From: Elioraea tepida
Lineage (GTDB): Bacteria; Pseudomonadota; Alphaproteobacteria; Acetobacterales; Acetobacteraceae
Length of the DNA: 64,000 bases
Direction: 5' to 3'
NCBI RefSeq assembly: GCF_019203965.1
Contig: NZ_CP076448.1
Location: 1,565,001-1,629,000, forward strand
Shown here piece by piece: positions 40,117 to 52,740 of the stretch. Both the position numbers and the translations under genes were made by a program. The notes under the pieces were generated by a model that saw only the letters and a list, made by a program, of their open reading frames with translations, made no database searches and was not told where the DNA came from. How positions within the stretch are numbered: position 1 is the stretch's first letter; every line of letters starts with the position of its first letter.

Positions 40117-41152
40117 GGCCACGCACGAGAGCGATCAGCTCGGCGACATGCTCGGGCGGCGTCTCGGGCACCACGCCGTGGCCGAGATTGAAGATCCAAG
40201 CGCGATCCCCGATCGCCTCGAGCAGGGCCTCCGTCTCCTCGCGCAGCGCCTCGCCGCCCGCGACCAGGGCGAGCGGGTCGAGATTGCCCTGAAGCGTGAC
40301 CGTGCGCGGCAGGGCGCGCGCCGCCCAAGCCGGCGGAACGGCGGTGTCGAGGCCGACCGCATCGACTCCCGCCCCTTCGGCATAGGCGACGAGGCTTCCC
40401 CCCGCCTGGCGGGGAAAGCCGATCAGCCGCACCTGAGGAAAGCGGGCCTTCAGCGCGGCCGCGATCCGTGCGGTCGGGACGATCACGTGACGGTCGAACA
40501 TCGCGGGCGAAAGGACACCCGCCCAGCTGTCGAACAGCATTAGCGCCTCGGCGCCGGCCTCCGCCTGGGCCGAAAGATAGGCGATCGTCGCCTCCACGAG
40601 CCGGTCCATCAACGCCTCGAACAGGGCAGGGTCGCCATACATCAGACGCTTGGCGTGGGCGAAGTCGCGCGAGCCGCCGCCCTCGGCCATGTAGGCGGCG
40701 ACCGTGAACGGGGCGCCGGCGAAGCCGATCAGGGCCACCTCGGGAGGGAGAGCCGCGCGCACTTGGCGCACCGTCTCGCTCACCGGTGCCGCGACCTCGA
40801 GAGCGCGCGCCGCGTCGAGCCGGTCGAGCTGCGCGCGCGTCGCAAGACGCTCGAGCACCGGCCCCTCTCCCGCCTCGAACCGGACCGGATGGCCGAGAGC
40901 GTGGGGGAGAACGAGAATGTCGGCGAACAGGATCGCGGCATCGGGGCGGAAGCGCCGCACCGGCTGGAGCGTGGCCTCGGCCGCGAGCTCGGGCGAGAGG
41001 CAGAAGCCGAGGAAATCCGGCGCGCGTGCCCGAAGCGCGCGATATTCGGGAAGGTAGCGCCCTGCCTGCCGCATCAGCCAAAGCGGCGGGGGCCGTACCG
41101 GCTCGCCGGCAAGGGCGGCGAGCAGGGGCTTGAGGCGCATAGCTCCGTCCAT
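40109..41152 (-). CDS. hemE: Uroporphyrinogen decarboxylase
   Basis: Decarboxylates uroporphyrinogen III to coproporphyrinogen III. 347 aa: PLWLMRQAGRYLPEYRALR, FADILVLPHALG, FAGAPFTVAAYMAEGG, MLFDSWAGVLSP, VTLQGNLDPLAL and FNLGHGVVPETPPEHV. Start at ATG 41152 with GGAGAG six bases upstream. First gene of the leftward operon; its upstream side is the candidate origin, as in Caulobacter and Rickettsia. Confidence 0.97.
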   Translation of the reverse strand: MDGAMRLKPLLAALAGEPVRPPPLWLMRQAGRYLPEYRALRARAPDFLGFCLSPELAAEATLQPVRRFRPDAAILFADILVLPHALGHPVRFEAGEGPVLERLATRAQLDRLDAARALEVAAPVSETVRQVRAALPPEVALIGFAGAPFTVAAYMAEGGGSRDFAHAKRLMYGDPALFEALMDRLVEATIAYLSAQAEAGAEALMLFDSWAGVLSPAMFDRHVIVPTARIAAALKARFPQVRLIGFPRQAGGSLVAYAEGAGVDAVGLDTAVPPAWAARALPRTVTLQGNLDPLALVAGGEALREETEALLEAIGDRAWIFNLGHGVVPETPPEHVAELIALVRGHG

Positions 41153-41510
41153 CGTCTCTCCCGCGATCGGCTCCCGGTCACTCTCCCCCGAGAGAAAACA
41201 AAAGGAAAGGTGACGGAGTCGGTTGGTCCTGTGGAGATCGAGGATCACCGTTCTCCAGGTCAGACGGGCAGCGTTTTTCCACACGAGGAGCGCGCCGCAA
41301 CCGGCGGTTGTCAAAGCGATAGATCCGCTTTCCCACATGCGCGAGGTGAGCCGCCGCGGGAGATCCGATCGGTTGCTGTCGCTTGCCTCTGGCAGCATGG
41401 CGGGTCACGGTACCGGCCGCCAGCCTGCGCCGAGGGCGGGTTGTCCCGGCGATCCACATCGATCCACAGAAGCTTGCGGCGAGGCGGCGCGTGCTATTGG
41501 GTGGCGGGCG
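41153..41510. other. oriC: Candidate chromosomal replication origin (oriC)
   Basis: The divergent gap between hemE and ppsR. DnaA-box-like nonamers: TTTTCCACA at 41275-41283 (one mismatch to TTATCCACA), two tandem CGATCCACA at 41450-41458 and 41460-41468 (spaced 10 bases, one mismatch to the Caulobacter G-box TGATCCACA), TTTCCCACA at 41329-41337, and reverse-strand ATCTCCACA at 41230-41238. A purine/A-rich stretch at 41191-41210 could be the unwinding element. AAAGCG...CGCTTT (41313-41331) forms a short inverted repeat. Origins of Caulobacter and Rickettsia lie next to hemE, and parS sites lie 13-15 kb away here. Must also hold the hemE and ppsR promoters. Confidence 0.7.
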
Positions 41511-42368
41511 ATGCGCGATCGGATCGACCTCCATCTCGTCTCTGATGCGACCGGCGAGACGCTGAACTCGCTCGCGCGCGGCTGCCTGTCGCAGTTCGAG
41601 GGGGTGACGGCGGTGCAGCACCGCTGGCCGCTGATCCGCTCCCGTTTCCAGCTCGACCGCGTCCTGGCCGGGATCGAGCAGGAACCCGGGCCGGTTCTGT
41701 TCACGCTGACCGACCGGTCGCTCCGCGCCGAGCTCGAAGCGTTCTGTTCCCGACTCGGCCTTCCCTATGTGTCGGTGCTCGACCCGACGCTCGACATGCT
41801 CACCGAGTATGTCGGCGCGAAGGTCGCCGGTAAGCCGGGCCGGCAATACGTGATGGACGCCGACTATTTCCGTCGCATCGATGCGATGCATTACGTGCTT
41901 GCGCATGACGACGGCCAGGGCGAGGCCGGGATCGCCGAGGCCGATGTGATCCTCGTCGGCGTCTCCCGCTCTTCGAAGACGCCGACCTGCTTCTACCTCG
42001 CCAACCGGGGGATCAAGGCGGCCAACATCCCGCTCGTGCCGGGGGTGGAGCCGCCGAAGGTGCTCGACAACCCGCCCGCGCCGGTGATCGGGCTGACGAT
42101 CGATGCCGCGGCGTTGATCGAGATACGCCGCCACCGGCTGCGCATGATCGGGGCCGAGGGCGTGCGCAGCGCCGAGAACGCCTACATCGACGCCGAGGCG
42201 GTGAAGGCCGAGCTCCTTGCGGCACGCAGGCTCTGCGCCGCGCGCGGCTGGCCGATGGTGGATGTCACGCGCCGGTCGATCGAGGAGACGGCGACGACGG
42301 TGATCCAGCTGATGGAGGCGTGGCACGCCCGCAGGCGCGAGGCGGACAAGCCGGGCGCGTCGACATGA
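41511..42368 (+). CDS. ppsR: Pyruvate, phosphate dikinase/PEP synthase regulatory protein
   Basis: Bifunctional ADP-dependent kinase and Pi-dependent phosphorylase (DUF299) that switches PPDK or PEP synthase off and on. 285 aa: [38 protein letters not shown], the P-loop [20 protein letters not shown], and [12 protein letters not shown]. Members of this family sit at the origin-proximal hemE locus in other alphaproteobacteria. ATGA overlap with maf. Confidence 0.94.
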   Translation: MRDRIDLHLVSDATGETLNSLARGCLSQFEGVTAVQHRWPLIRSRFQLDRVLAGIEQEPGPVLFTLTDRSLRAELEAFCSRLGLPYVSVLDPTLDMLTEYVGAKVAGKPGRQYVMDADYFRRIDAMHYVLAHDDGQGEAGIAEADVILVGVSRSSKTPTCFYLANRGIKAANIPLVPGVEPPKVLDNPPAPVIGLTIDAAALIEIRRHRLRMIGAEGVRSAENAYIDAEAVKAELLAARRLCAARGWPMVDVTRRSIEETATTVIQLMEAWHARRREADKPGAST

Positions 42369-42985
42369 GCGGGGTGCTTCAGGACCCGGGCGTCCCGCTC
42401 GTGCTCGCCTCGACCTCGGCGACGCGCGCGGCACTCCTGCGCTCGGCAGGTCTTGCGTTCACCACCGCTGCTCCAGGGGTGGACGAGGAGAGCGTGAAGG
42501 AGTCGGCGCGCGCCGACGGGCTCAGCGCGTCCGATGCCGCTCTCCTGCTCGCTGAGCTCAAAGCGCGTCGGATCAGCGAGCGCGTGCCGCAGGCGGTGGT
42601 GATCGGCGCCGACCAGATCCTCGTCTGCGGGGGGAGGTGGTTCGACAAGCCTCGGGACCGGGCGGCGGCGGCGGCCCAGCTCGCCGCCCTCTCCGGCCGG
42701 CGGCACGAGCTCGTCACCGCCGTGCTCGTGATGCGCGGCGGGGTGGTGCTGTGGCGGCATGTCGCGACACCGCGCCTCACCATGCGCCCGCTCACGGCGG
42801 CGACCATCTCAGCCTATCTCGACGCCGCCGGCGAGGCGGTTCTCCGCTCGGTCGGCGCCTACCAAGCGGAGGGGCTCGGCATACGACTGTTCGACGCGAT
42901 CGAGGGCGAGCACGCGGCGATCCTCGGCCTGCCGCTTCTGCCGTTGCTCGGCTTCCTGCGCCAGCACCGTGTTCTGACTGATTGA
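42365..42985 (+). CDS. maf: Maf family nucleotide pyrophosphatase
   Basis: Hydrolyses noncanonical or modified nucleoside triphosphates (house-cleaning). 206 aa: [59 protein letters not shown] and [20 protein letters not shown]. Coupled to ppsR by ATGA. Confidence 0.94.
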   Translation: MSGVLQDPGVPLVLASTSATRAALLRSAGLAFTTAAPGVDEESVKESARADGLSASDAALLLAELKARRISERVPQAVVIGADQILVCGGRWFDKPRDRAAAAAQLAALSGRRHELVTAVLVMRGGVVLWRHVATPRLTMRPLTAATISAYLDAAGEAVLRSVGAYQAEGLGIRLFDAIEGEHAAILGLPLLPLLGFLRQHRVLTD

Positions 42986-43022
42986 GACTGGCGAGGTGCT
43001 GCAACCTTCGCGCGAACGTCGC

Positions 43023-43051
43023 TTGACAGGTTGCACGGGCTTTAGGTTATT
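43023..43051 (+). promoter_or_regulatory. Possible sigma-70 promoter of the LOV kinase gene
   Basis: Perfect -35 TTGACA at 43023-43028, 17-base spacer, weak -10 GTTATT at 43046-43051. The stretch 43040-43076 is unusually A/T-rich for the window, which supports a promoter. Confidence 0.5.
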
Positions 43052-43136
43052 TTTCCTAGGACTTTAGACCTATAACATGCCGAGCGGCCATGGTGGCGGC
43101 CGTCTTGCCCTCTGCGAGGAAGGAGTGTGCCGCCCG

Positions 43137-44768
43137 ATGCACCCCCTGAAGGCGTCGCGCGACAGCAACGAGGAGAGTGGCCTACAGGCTTCCGTCCAGG
43201 CCGGCGACGAGGAGCTGTTCTTCGAGTCTGTCCGGGTGACGCGGGTTCCGATGCTGGTGACGGACCCGAACCAGGACGACAACCCGATCGTCTTCGCCAA
43301 CGAGGCCTTCCTCAAGGCCACGGGCTATAGCGCGGCGGAGGTGGTCGGGCGGAACTGCCGGTTCCTGCAAGGCCCCGAGACAGACCACAGGACGGTCGCG
43401 CGGCTTGCCCGCGCGATCGCCGACCGGCGCGTCGTCTCGGCCGAGATCCTGAACTACCGCAAGGACGGCACCGCCTTCTGGAACGCGCTCTTCATCGCCC
43501 CGCTCGTCGACCGTTCGGGCAGGCTTCGCTATTTTTTCTCGAGCCAGCTCGACGTCTCGCGCCGCCACGACGCCGAGGAGGCCTTGCGCCAGGCGCGGAA
43601 GATGGAGGCGCTCGGCCATCTCTCGGGCGCGATCGCGCACGACTTCAACAATCTCCTGCAGGTGATCTCGGGCTATCTCGACACGCTGAAGGCGAAGCTC
43701 GCCGGGGAGCACGACCCCGGCATCGTGGAGGCGCTCGGCACGATCGCCGCCGCTGCCGATCGCGGCGCGACGCTGACGCGCCACCTGCTCGCCTTCGCCC
43801 GCAAGCAGAGGCTCGAGGCGCGGGTGGTCAACCTCAACGCCCTGGTCGAAAGCCTTCGGCCGATGATCGCGCAAGCCGTCGGGCCGAGGATCAAGGTGGA
43901 GACGACGCTCGCGCGGGACCTCTGGAACACGCGGCTCGATCCGGTCCAGGCGGAGATGGCCATCCTCAACCTGCTCCTCAATGCCCGCGATGCCATGCCG
44001 AAAGGCGGGCGTGTGGTGATCCGCACCGAGAACCGCCGGATCGAGCCCGGTGCCTCGCCCCCCGCCCCGATCGATCTTCCGGACGGCGCCTATGCCACGC
44101 TCAGCATCACCGACACCGGCATTGGCATGCCGCCCGAGATTCTCGCCCATGCGCTTGATCCGTTCTTCACCACCAAGGAGGCGGGCCGTGGCACGGGGCT
44201 CGGCCTGTCGATGGCCTACGCGTTCATGCGCCAGAGCCAGGGCGGGCTTGCGCTCGCGAGCGAGGAGGGGCGTGGCACCACCGTGACGCTCTACTTTCCG
44301 GCAACCGAGCAGGAGCCGGCGGCGCGCTGCGCCCCGGCGTCGTCGCCGGGCGAAGCCCGGCTGCGCGGCAGTGAGACAATCCTCGTGGTGGAGGACCAGC
44401 CAGACATCGCCGCCCTCGCCGAAGCCATCCTCTCGGGCAGCGGCTATCGGGTGGTCACGGCGGCGACGGCGGACGATGCGCTTGCCCTCATCGATCGCGG
44501 GGCGAGGGTCGATCTCCTGTTCTCGGATCTGATCATGCCGGGCGCGATGAACGGGGTGATGCTCGCGCGGGAGGCGCGGCGCCGGCTGCCCGGGCTGAGG
44601 GTTCTGCTCGCCACCGGCTTCGCCGCTGAACTCGCCGGGCAGGAGGGCATGCCGGCGGGCGAGTTCGAGGTTCTCGCCAAGCCCTATCGCCGTGCCGAGC
44701 TGCTCGGCCGCGTGCGCGAGATCCTCGATCGGCCACCCGACTCAACCGGCCCCGTGGGCCGCGGCTGA
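43137..44768 (+). CDS. LOV-domain blue-light sensor histidine kinase with C-terminal receiver
   Basis: Hybrid kinase, about 543 aa from ATG 43137 (AGGAAGGAG Shine-Dalgarno; an in-frame ATG at 43077 adds 20 residues). Residues about 25-135 form a PAS/LOV domain: [20 protein letters not shown], then [13 protein letters not shown] with the cysteine that forms the flavin adduct, [11 protein letters not shown] and FFSSQLDVS. Kinase: H-box [17 protein letters not shown]-box [11 protein letters not shown]1 [17 protein letters not shown]2 [12 protein letters not shown]. Receiver from about 425: [12 protein letters not shown], phospho-aspartate in [10 protein letters not shown], conserved lysine in [11 protein letters not shown]. 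All motifs are intact, so a light-responsive phosphorelay is plausible; the output partner is not nearby. Confidence 0.92.
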   Translation: MHPLKASRDSNEESGLQASVQAGDEELFFESVRVTRVPMLVTDPNQDDNPIVFANEAFLKATGYSAAEVVGRNCRFLQGPETDHRTVARLARAIADRRVVSAEILNYRKDGTAFWNALFIAPLVDRSGRLRYFFSSQLDVSRRHDAEEALRQARKMEALGHLSGAIAHDFNNLLQVISGYLDTLKAKLAGEHDPGIVEALGTIAAAADRGATLTRHLLAFARKQRLEARVVNLNALVESLRPMIAQAVGPRIKVETTLARDLWNTRLDPVQAEMAILNLLLNARDAMPKGGRVVIRTENRRIEPGASPPAPIDLPDGAYATLSITDTGIGMPPEILAHALDPFFTTKEAGRGTGLGLSMAYAFMRQSQGGLALASEEGRGTTVTLYFPATEQEPAARCAPASSPGEARLRGSETILVVEDQPDIAALAEAILSGSGYRVVTAATADDALALIDRGARVDLLFSDLIMPGAMNGVMLAREARRRLPGLRVLLATGFAAELAGQEGMPAGEFEVLAKPYRRAELLGRVREILDRPPDSTGPVGRG

Positions 44769-44778
44769 GCTCAGCGTT

Positions 44779-45462
44779 TCACGGCAGCGCCGCGACCGCC
44801 TCCGGCCCGCGGGCGCGCGCCGCCACCGCCACCGCCTTGGCACGCGCTGCGCTGGTCTCCGCCTGGCGGCACCCTTCCGGGCCGAGACCCCGCGCGGCGG
44901 GATGCCCGAGCGCGTCGAGGCTTGCGGCCACGCGGCAACGCTGACGCCGCGCCGCGGTACTTCCCACTCCCGCTCCGGCGTAGCGGGCCACCGCCACACC
45001 CCAATCCCCGGCCGCAGCGGCGGCGTGGCGGGCGAGCAGACGCCCCGCGACCAGGGCGGAGGCCCAGGGGTCGAACACCAGGCCCGGGTCGCGGCGCGCA
45101 TGCAGGCTCAGTGTGAGCTGGAAGCAGCCTCCTGCCGCCCCGGCACCGCTGTTGCGGGCGAGGCGCAGGGCCTCGTCCCGAGTCGGCGGATAGAGCGATC
45201 GGGCCGGCGTTCCGATCGCGTAGGGATGCGCCGTGCTCTCGACGACGGCGAGCGCCGCAAGCACGCCCGGTGGCAGGCCGAGCGTCGCCTCCGCTTCGGC
45301 GGCAGCGGCGAGACAGGCCCGCGCGAGGCCACGGGCCGCATCGCGCCCCGCTGAGGCGGAGGGTGGTTCGGGAAGTGGATCGGCAGACGCGGCTGCCCCG
45401 AAGGCCAGACTGCCCACCAGGACAGTCAGTGTCCGTGCAAGACTTTCGCAAATTCTGTTCAT
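44779..45462 (-). CDS. Lytic transglycosylase (SLT-like) domain protein
   Basis: Secreted 227-aa protein with an N-terminal signal peptide (LARTLTVLVGSLAFGAAASA). A goose-lysozyme/SLT-type region follows: LPPGVLAALAVVES with the candidate catalytic Glu, GAAGGCFQLTLSLH, FDPWASALVAGRLLARHA and GVAVARYAGAG. It is shorter than classic Slt, resembling small stand-alone enzymes. ATG 45462 gives the signal peptide. Convergent with the LOV kinase. Confidence 0.78.
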   Translation of the reverse strand: MNRICESLARTLTVLVGSLAFGAAASADPLPEPPSASAGRDAARGLARACLAAAAEAEATLGLPPGVLAALAVVESTAHPYAIGTPARSLYPPTRDEALRLARNSGAGAAGGCFQLTLSLHARRDPGLVFDPWASALVAGRLLARHAAAAAGDWGVAVARYAGAGVGSTAARRQRCRVAASLDALGHPAARGLGPEGCRQAETSAARAKAVAVAARARGPEAVAALP

Positions 45463-45683
45463 GGCCCTGCCTAGCCCGGCAGACAAGAACTGTACAGCGC
45501 GGAACGATCCCGTGTGTGTGAGCGCCTGTCACTTTCAGCCTGACAGGCAGGATTTGTGGCGGGAATGGGGCGACTTTACCGCTTGTCTCGGGAAGAGGAT
45601 GATCCCTTTCACGCTTGCCAGCCCCGTCGCGGCGCACGAGCATCCCCCTCCTGCGGGCACGGGGAGGCAGCATGGCGTAGGGA

Positions 45684-46529
45684 GTGACGACGCTTCGGCA
45701 GCGGCTTGCGGCCGATCTCGCCGTGCGCTTCGGCGAGCCGGTCGCGGTGCCCGAGGGGGTGTCGGAGGAGGGGCTCATCGCCCTCGCCCGGCTTGCCGGA
45801 CGTGCCTCGAACCGGCGCTTCTGGCCTGAGCCGGTCGATCCCGCCCTGGTGCGGCTCGTCTGCGCCGCCGCTCTCTCCGCTCCGTCGAAATCCGACCTGC
45901 AGCAGGCCGACATCGTCCTTGTCACCGATCCGGCGAAGCGCGCCGCGATCGAGGCGTGGCTTCCCGGCAACCCCTGGGTAAAGAGGGCGCCCGTCCTGCT
46001 CGTCGTCTGCGCCAACAACGCCCGGCAGCGGGCGATCCACGCGCTGCGCGGCCATCCCTTCGCCAACGATCATCTCGACGCCTTCTTCAACGCCACCTTC
46101 GATGCCGGGATTTTGCTCGGCGCGCTGATCCTCGCTGCCGAGGCGGTGGGGCTCGCCACCTGCCCGATCAGCGCGATCCGCGACGAGGCAGGCAAGGTGT
46201 CGGACCTCCTCGCCCTGGCGCGTCATGTCTTTTCCTGCGCCGGGCTTGCCCTCGGCTGGCCCGACGGTCGGGCGCCGATCAGCCCGCGCCTGCCGCTATC
46301 GCTCACCCTGCGCGAGAACACCCATGCCGGGGCGGAGGTGGCGGAGGCGATTGCCGCCTATGACGTCTATCGCGAACGCCTCCGCCCGCATCCTCGGCAG
46401 CGCGACGTCGGGCGTTTCGGCGAGGTCCATCCCTATGGCTGGTCGGAGGACAAGGCGCGGCAGTATGCGAGCCCGCAGCGGGTGGAGTTCGGCGCCTTCA
46501 TCCGCGAGCGCGGCTTTCGGCTCGACTAG
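45684..46529 (+). CDS. Nitroreductase family protein (NfsA/FRP type)
   Basis: FMN-dependent NAD(P)H oxidoreductase, 281 aa. GRASNRRFWPEPVD (FMN phosphate site), AALSAPSKSDLQQADIVLV, ILLGALILAAEAVGLATCPISAIRDEA and FSCAGLALGWPDG identify the family; the C-terminal tail (HPYGWSEDKARQYAS) fits the NfsA/FRP branch. GTG start at 45684. Physiological substrate unknown. Confidence 0.88.
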   Translation: MTTLRQRLAADLAVRFGEPVAVPEGVSEEGLIALARLAGRASNRRFWPEPVDPALVRLVCAAALSAPSKSDLQQADIVLVTDPAKRAAIEAWLPGNPWVKRAPVLLVVCANNARQRAIHALRGHPFANDHLDAFFNATFDAGILLGALILAAEAVGLATCPISAIRDEAGKVSDLLALARHVFSCAGLALGWPDGRAPISPRLPLSLTLRENTHAGAEVAEAIAAYDVYRERLRPHPRQRDVGRFGEVHPYGWSEDKARQYASPQRVEFGAFIRERGFRLD

Positions 46530-46653
46530 GGCCTGTCACGCGATCGCGAGGTCTTTGGTCGGCCCCTGCGGTTGACCCTCCACGACGGCCCTGGCATGGC
46601 TTCCCGCCGCCCCCACCTCTGGGCCAGGATCGCGGAAGAGGATCACGGGTGAG

Positions 46654-47823
46654 ATGGATGTGATGACGGCTGCCCAGGCGGCGGCGGAGGCGGAGCGCAA
46701 GGCCGGCGGGCGCGCCCGCAAGGCAGGGGCACGCAAGCCCCGCCTCGCCGTGGTCCTGTTCAACCTCGGCGGGCCGGACAAGCCGGAGAGCGTTCGCCCC
46801 TTCCTCTACAACCTGTTCGTCGACCCGGCGATCATCCGCGTGCCCGCCCCCTTCCGCCAGCTGCTCGCGGCGCTGATCACCTGGCGTCGGACGCCGATCG
46901 CCGCCGAGAATTATGCCGTGCTCGGCGGCAAGAGCCCGCTCCTCGAGTTGACCGAGGCTCAGGCTGCCGCTCTTGCCGCCGCGCTCTCGGACGAGCTCGA
47001 CGTGAAGGTCTTCGTCTGCATGCGCTACTGGCACCCGATGTCGGACGAGGTGGCGCGCGCGGTTCGCGCCTGGGGGCCGGACGAGGTGGTTCTGCTTCCC
47101 CTCTATCCGCAGTTCTCCACCACCACCACCGGCTCCTCGCTCGATGCCTGGCGCGAGGCGGCGACCCGGGCGGGGCTCGTGGCGCCGACGCGCACCCTCT
47201 GCTGCTACCATTCCGACCCGGGCTTCGTCGCCGCCACCGCGGCGATGGTCCGCGAGAGCTACCTCAAGGCGCGCGCGGAGCTCGACCCGGCCATCTCCTT
47301 GCGCGTTCTCTTCTCCGCCCACGGTCTGCCCGAGAGCATCGTCCAGAAGGGCGACCCCTACCAGTGGCAGGTGGAGAAGACGGTCGCCGCCGTGGTGGAG
47401 GCGATGGGGATCCCTGGGCTCGACCATGTCGTCTGCTACCAGTCGCGGGTCACGCCGCAGAAGTGGATCGGCCCCTCGACGGAGGAGGAGCTCAAGCGTG
47501 CGGGGGCGGACAAGGTGGCGGTGCTCGTCGTGCCGATCGCCTTCGTGTCTGAGCATTCCGAGACGCTCGTCGAGCTCGACATCGAGTACCGCGAGGAGGC
47601 GGCGGAGTTCGGCGTTCCCGCCTATTTCCGCTCGCCCGCGCAGAACAGCGATCCGGGCTTCATCGCCGCTCTTGCCGACCTGGTGCGCCATGCGCGCGCC
47701 GGCGAGCGAAGCCTCTGCTCCTTCCGCGGCCCGCGCACCTGCCCGCGCTCGGCGAAGGACTGCCCGCACGCGCGACGCGGCTACGCCACCGCCGGCCGGG
47801 TGATGGCGGAGGCGGAGGACTGA
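46654..47823 (+). CDS. hemH: Ferrochelatase with a C-terminal cysteine cluster
   Basis: Inserts iron into protoporphyrin IX. 389 aa with a 25-residue basic N-terminal extension. Family blocks: AVVLFNLGGPDKPESVRPFL, MRYWHPMSDE, VVLLPLYPQFSTTTTGSS, VLFSAHGLPESIVQKGDPY (catalytic His), CYQSRVTPQKWIGPST and PIAFVSEHSETLVELDIEY. The tail LCSFRGPRTCPRSAKDCPHA spaces three cysteines in a way that resembles [2Fe-2S] ferrochelatases such as that of Caulobacter. Upstream of hemJ in the same direction. Confidence 0.96.
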   Translation: MDVMTAAQAAAEAERKAGGRARKAGARKPRLAVVLFNLGGPDKPESVRPFLYNLFVDPAIIRVPAPFRQLLAALITWRRTPIAAENYAVLGGKSPLLELTEAQAAALAAALSDELDVKVFVCMRYWHPMSDEVARAVRAWGPDEVVLLPLYPQFSTTTTGSSLDAWREAATRAGLVAPTRTLCCYHSDPGFVAATAAMVRESYLKARAELDPAISLRVLFSAHGLPESIVQKGDPYQWQVEKTVAAVVEAMGIPGLDHVVCYQSRVTPQKWIGPSTEEELKRAGADKVAVLVVPIAFVSEHSETLVELDIEYREEAAEFGVPAYFRSPAQNSDPGFIAALADLVRHARAGERSLCSFRGPRTCPRSAKDCPHARRGYATAGRVMAEAED

Positions 47824-47903
47824 CGCGCGCCGCGGTGTTGCTCTCCCCGGCAAGGCCTCGCCGCGGAGGCGACGCACCTTCCCCTCGCTGATCGAAAACG
47901 CCG

Positions 47904-48356
47904 ATGACGATCGACGCTCTCGCCGCCATCTACCCTTGGGTGAAATCGCTGCACGTGATCTCGGTGATCGCGTGGATGGCGGCGCTTCTCTATCTGCCGC
48001 GCCTGTTCGTCTACCACTGCGAGGTCGCGCCGGGCTCAGCCGAGAGCGAGCGCTTCAAGGTGATGGAGTATCGGCTCTCGCGCTACATCGCGACCCCGGC
48101 GTCGATCGCGTCCTGGCTGTTCGGAACGCTGCTCGTTCTTACCCCGGGCGTGGTCGCCTGGGCCTCCGGCTGGTGGCACCTCAAGATGGCCGGCATCATC
48201 GCGCTCACGGGCGTGCACCATGTGATGCTCGCCCGCCGGCGGGATTTCCTGCATGACCGCAACCGCCGGCCGCAGCGCTATTTCCGGATCCTGAACGAGG
48301 TGCCGACCGCGGCGATGGTGGTGATCGTCGTGATGGTGATCGCCCGCCCGTTCTGA
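47904..48356 (+). CDS. hemJ: Protoporphyrinogen IX oxidase, HemJ type
   Basis: Small membrane oxidase of the penultimate heme step. 150 aa, four hydrophobic helices: YPWVKSLHVISVIAWMAALLYLPRLFVYH (heme-ligand-type His near the start), FGTLLVLTPGVVAW, WWHLKMAGIIALTGVHHVML, then RYFRILNEVPTAAMVVIVVMVI. It forms a hemH-hemJ pair upstream of rho, a familiar order in this class. Confidence 0.95.
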   Translation: MTIDALAAIYPWVKSLHVISVIAWMAALLYLPRLFVYHCEVAPGSAESERFKVMEYRLSRYIATPASIASWLFGTLLVLTPGVVAWASGWWHLKMAGIIALTGVHHVMLARRRDFLHDRNRRPQRYFRILNEVPTAAMVVIVVMVIARPF

Positions 48357-48395
48357 GGCCGCTGAGGTGCCGTCCCTCGCGCGGCAGGGTTGTGA

Positions 48396-48424
48396 TTGAC
48401 GCCACCGCCCGCTTTCCTTAAACG
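48396..48424 (+). promoter_or_regulatory. Possible rho promoter and long leader
   Basis: TTGACG (48396-48401), 17-base spacer and TAAACG (48419-48424) form a plausible promoter. The whole gap 48357-48660 (304 bases) has no gene; a start here would give rho a leader of about 230 nt, in keeping with known autoregulation of rho through its leader. Confidence 0.4.
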
Positions 48425-48660
48425 AGAGGGTGTTCCGCGCAGCGGCCGCTTGCCGCCGCTTTCCCCGTGTGGGCGGGTCTCGCGAACATCGGCCGGTGCC
48501 TTGCCGGGGCGGCAGGCAGGGTCATCTTCAGTCGTGAAGCGGGTCCGTTCGGGCGAGGCGGGCATTCGCGCGCGGCAGGCGACCTCTCCCCGAACCGCGC
48601 GCGGCCGGCCTCCGCCATCCGTGCCGCACCCTCTCCCCTCGTTCCGGGCAGCTGAGACAG

Positions 48661-49947
<1,287 letters not shown>

Positions 49948-50150
49948 GGCGTGCTCATGGCATCGCCGTTCCGGTTGTCTGCTCCGCAGGCGGGGGCGAT
50001 CAACACCTGATGTCGCCTGTGACGTGGCGGGCCCAAGGCAGCGTGGTGAGAGTGGTCACCCCGGTGCGGTGACGTGATGGCGCCGGGCGAGGAGGCCGCG
50101 CGTTCAGGTCCTGGGGCGTTGCGCGATGGGCGGCCCGCGTCCGCCGGGTT

Positions 50151-52259
<2,109 letters not shown>

Positions 52260-52344
52260 CGGCGGTTGTCCCCCTCGATCGCGCGGGGTTGGGCCGCGCG
52301 ACGACCTGCCCTACATGGGTGCGGTGCAGGCGGAGGTGAAGGTG

Positions 52345-52740
52345 ATGGCGGACGGCGGTGTGGAGGCAGCGCGGCGGCGGGAGGATGACCCTCCGCTGTT
52401 CTACGAGGCGCATGTGTTCGTGTGCTGCAACCGGCGGCCGGACGGGCACCGGCGTGGAAGCTGCGCGGCCAAGGGGTCGGAGGGCTTGCGCGACTACATG
52501 AAGGCGCGGGCGAAGGAGCTCGGGCTCCGCGGAGTGCGGGTGAACATGGCCGGCTGCCTTGACCGGTGCGAGTTCGGGCCGAGCGTTGTGATCTATCCCG
52601 AGGGTGTTTGGTATCGGATCGAAACAAAATCCGATGTCGATGCGATCCTGGCGGAGCATCTCGTGGCCGGGGGGCGCGTGCGGCGGCTGATGCTGACCGA
52701 ACGCGACGTTCCGCCGCCCAAGGAGGCGGCCGCTGGCTGA
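52345..52740 (+). CDS. (2Fe-2S) thioredoxin-like ferredoxin
   Basis: 131-aa electron carrier of the thioredoxin-like ferredoxin group: YEAHVFVCCNRRPDGHRRGSC supplies two cluster cysteines and VNMAGCLDRCEFGPSVVIYPEG the CxxxC pair. ATG 52345 was chosen for its GGAGG nine bases upstream; ATG 52315 is also in frame. An AGGAGG within its last codons appears to serve mnmE, which overlaps its end. Confidence 0.88.
   Translation: MADGGVEAARRREDDPPLFYEAHVFVCCNRRPDGHRRGSCAAKGSEGLRDYMKARAKELGLRGVRVNMAGCLDRCEFGPSVVIYPEGVWYRIETKSDVDAILAEHLVAGGRVRRLMLTERDVPPPKEAAAG
52721..52726 (+). promoter_or_regulatory. Perfect Shine-Dalgarno (AGGAGG) that decides the mnmE start
   Basis: AGGAGG followed after six bases by CTG (52733) in the mnmE frame. 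No ATG, GTG or TTG exists between the preceding in-frame stop (52694) and the conserved DTIFALASG, so this site points to CTG initiation. Confidence 0.65.

Noticed and set aside
43077-43137. ATG 43077 as the LOV kinase start
   Set aside because: It has no ribosome binding site and lies right after the -10 region; ATG 43137 is preceded by AGGAAGGAG. Not excluded, but less likely.
50055-50073. GTCACC/GGTGAC hairpin as the rho terminator
   Set aside because: Only six base pairs, no T-run and more than 100 bases after the gene; support is too weak for a separate call.
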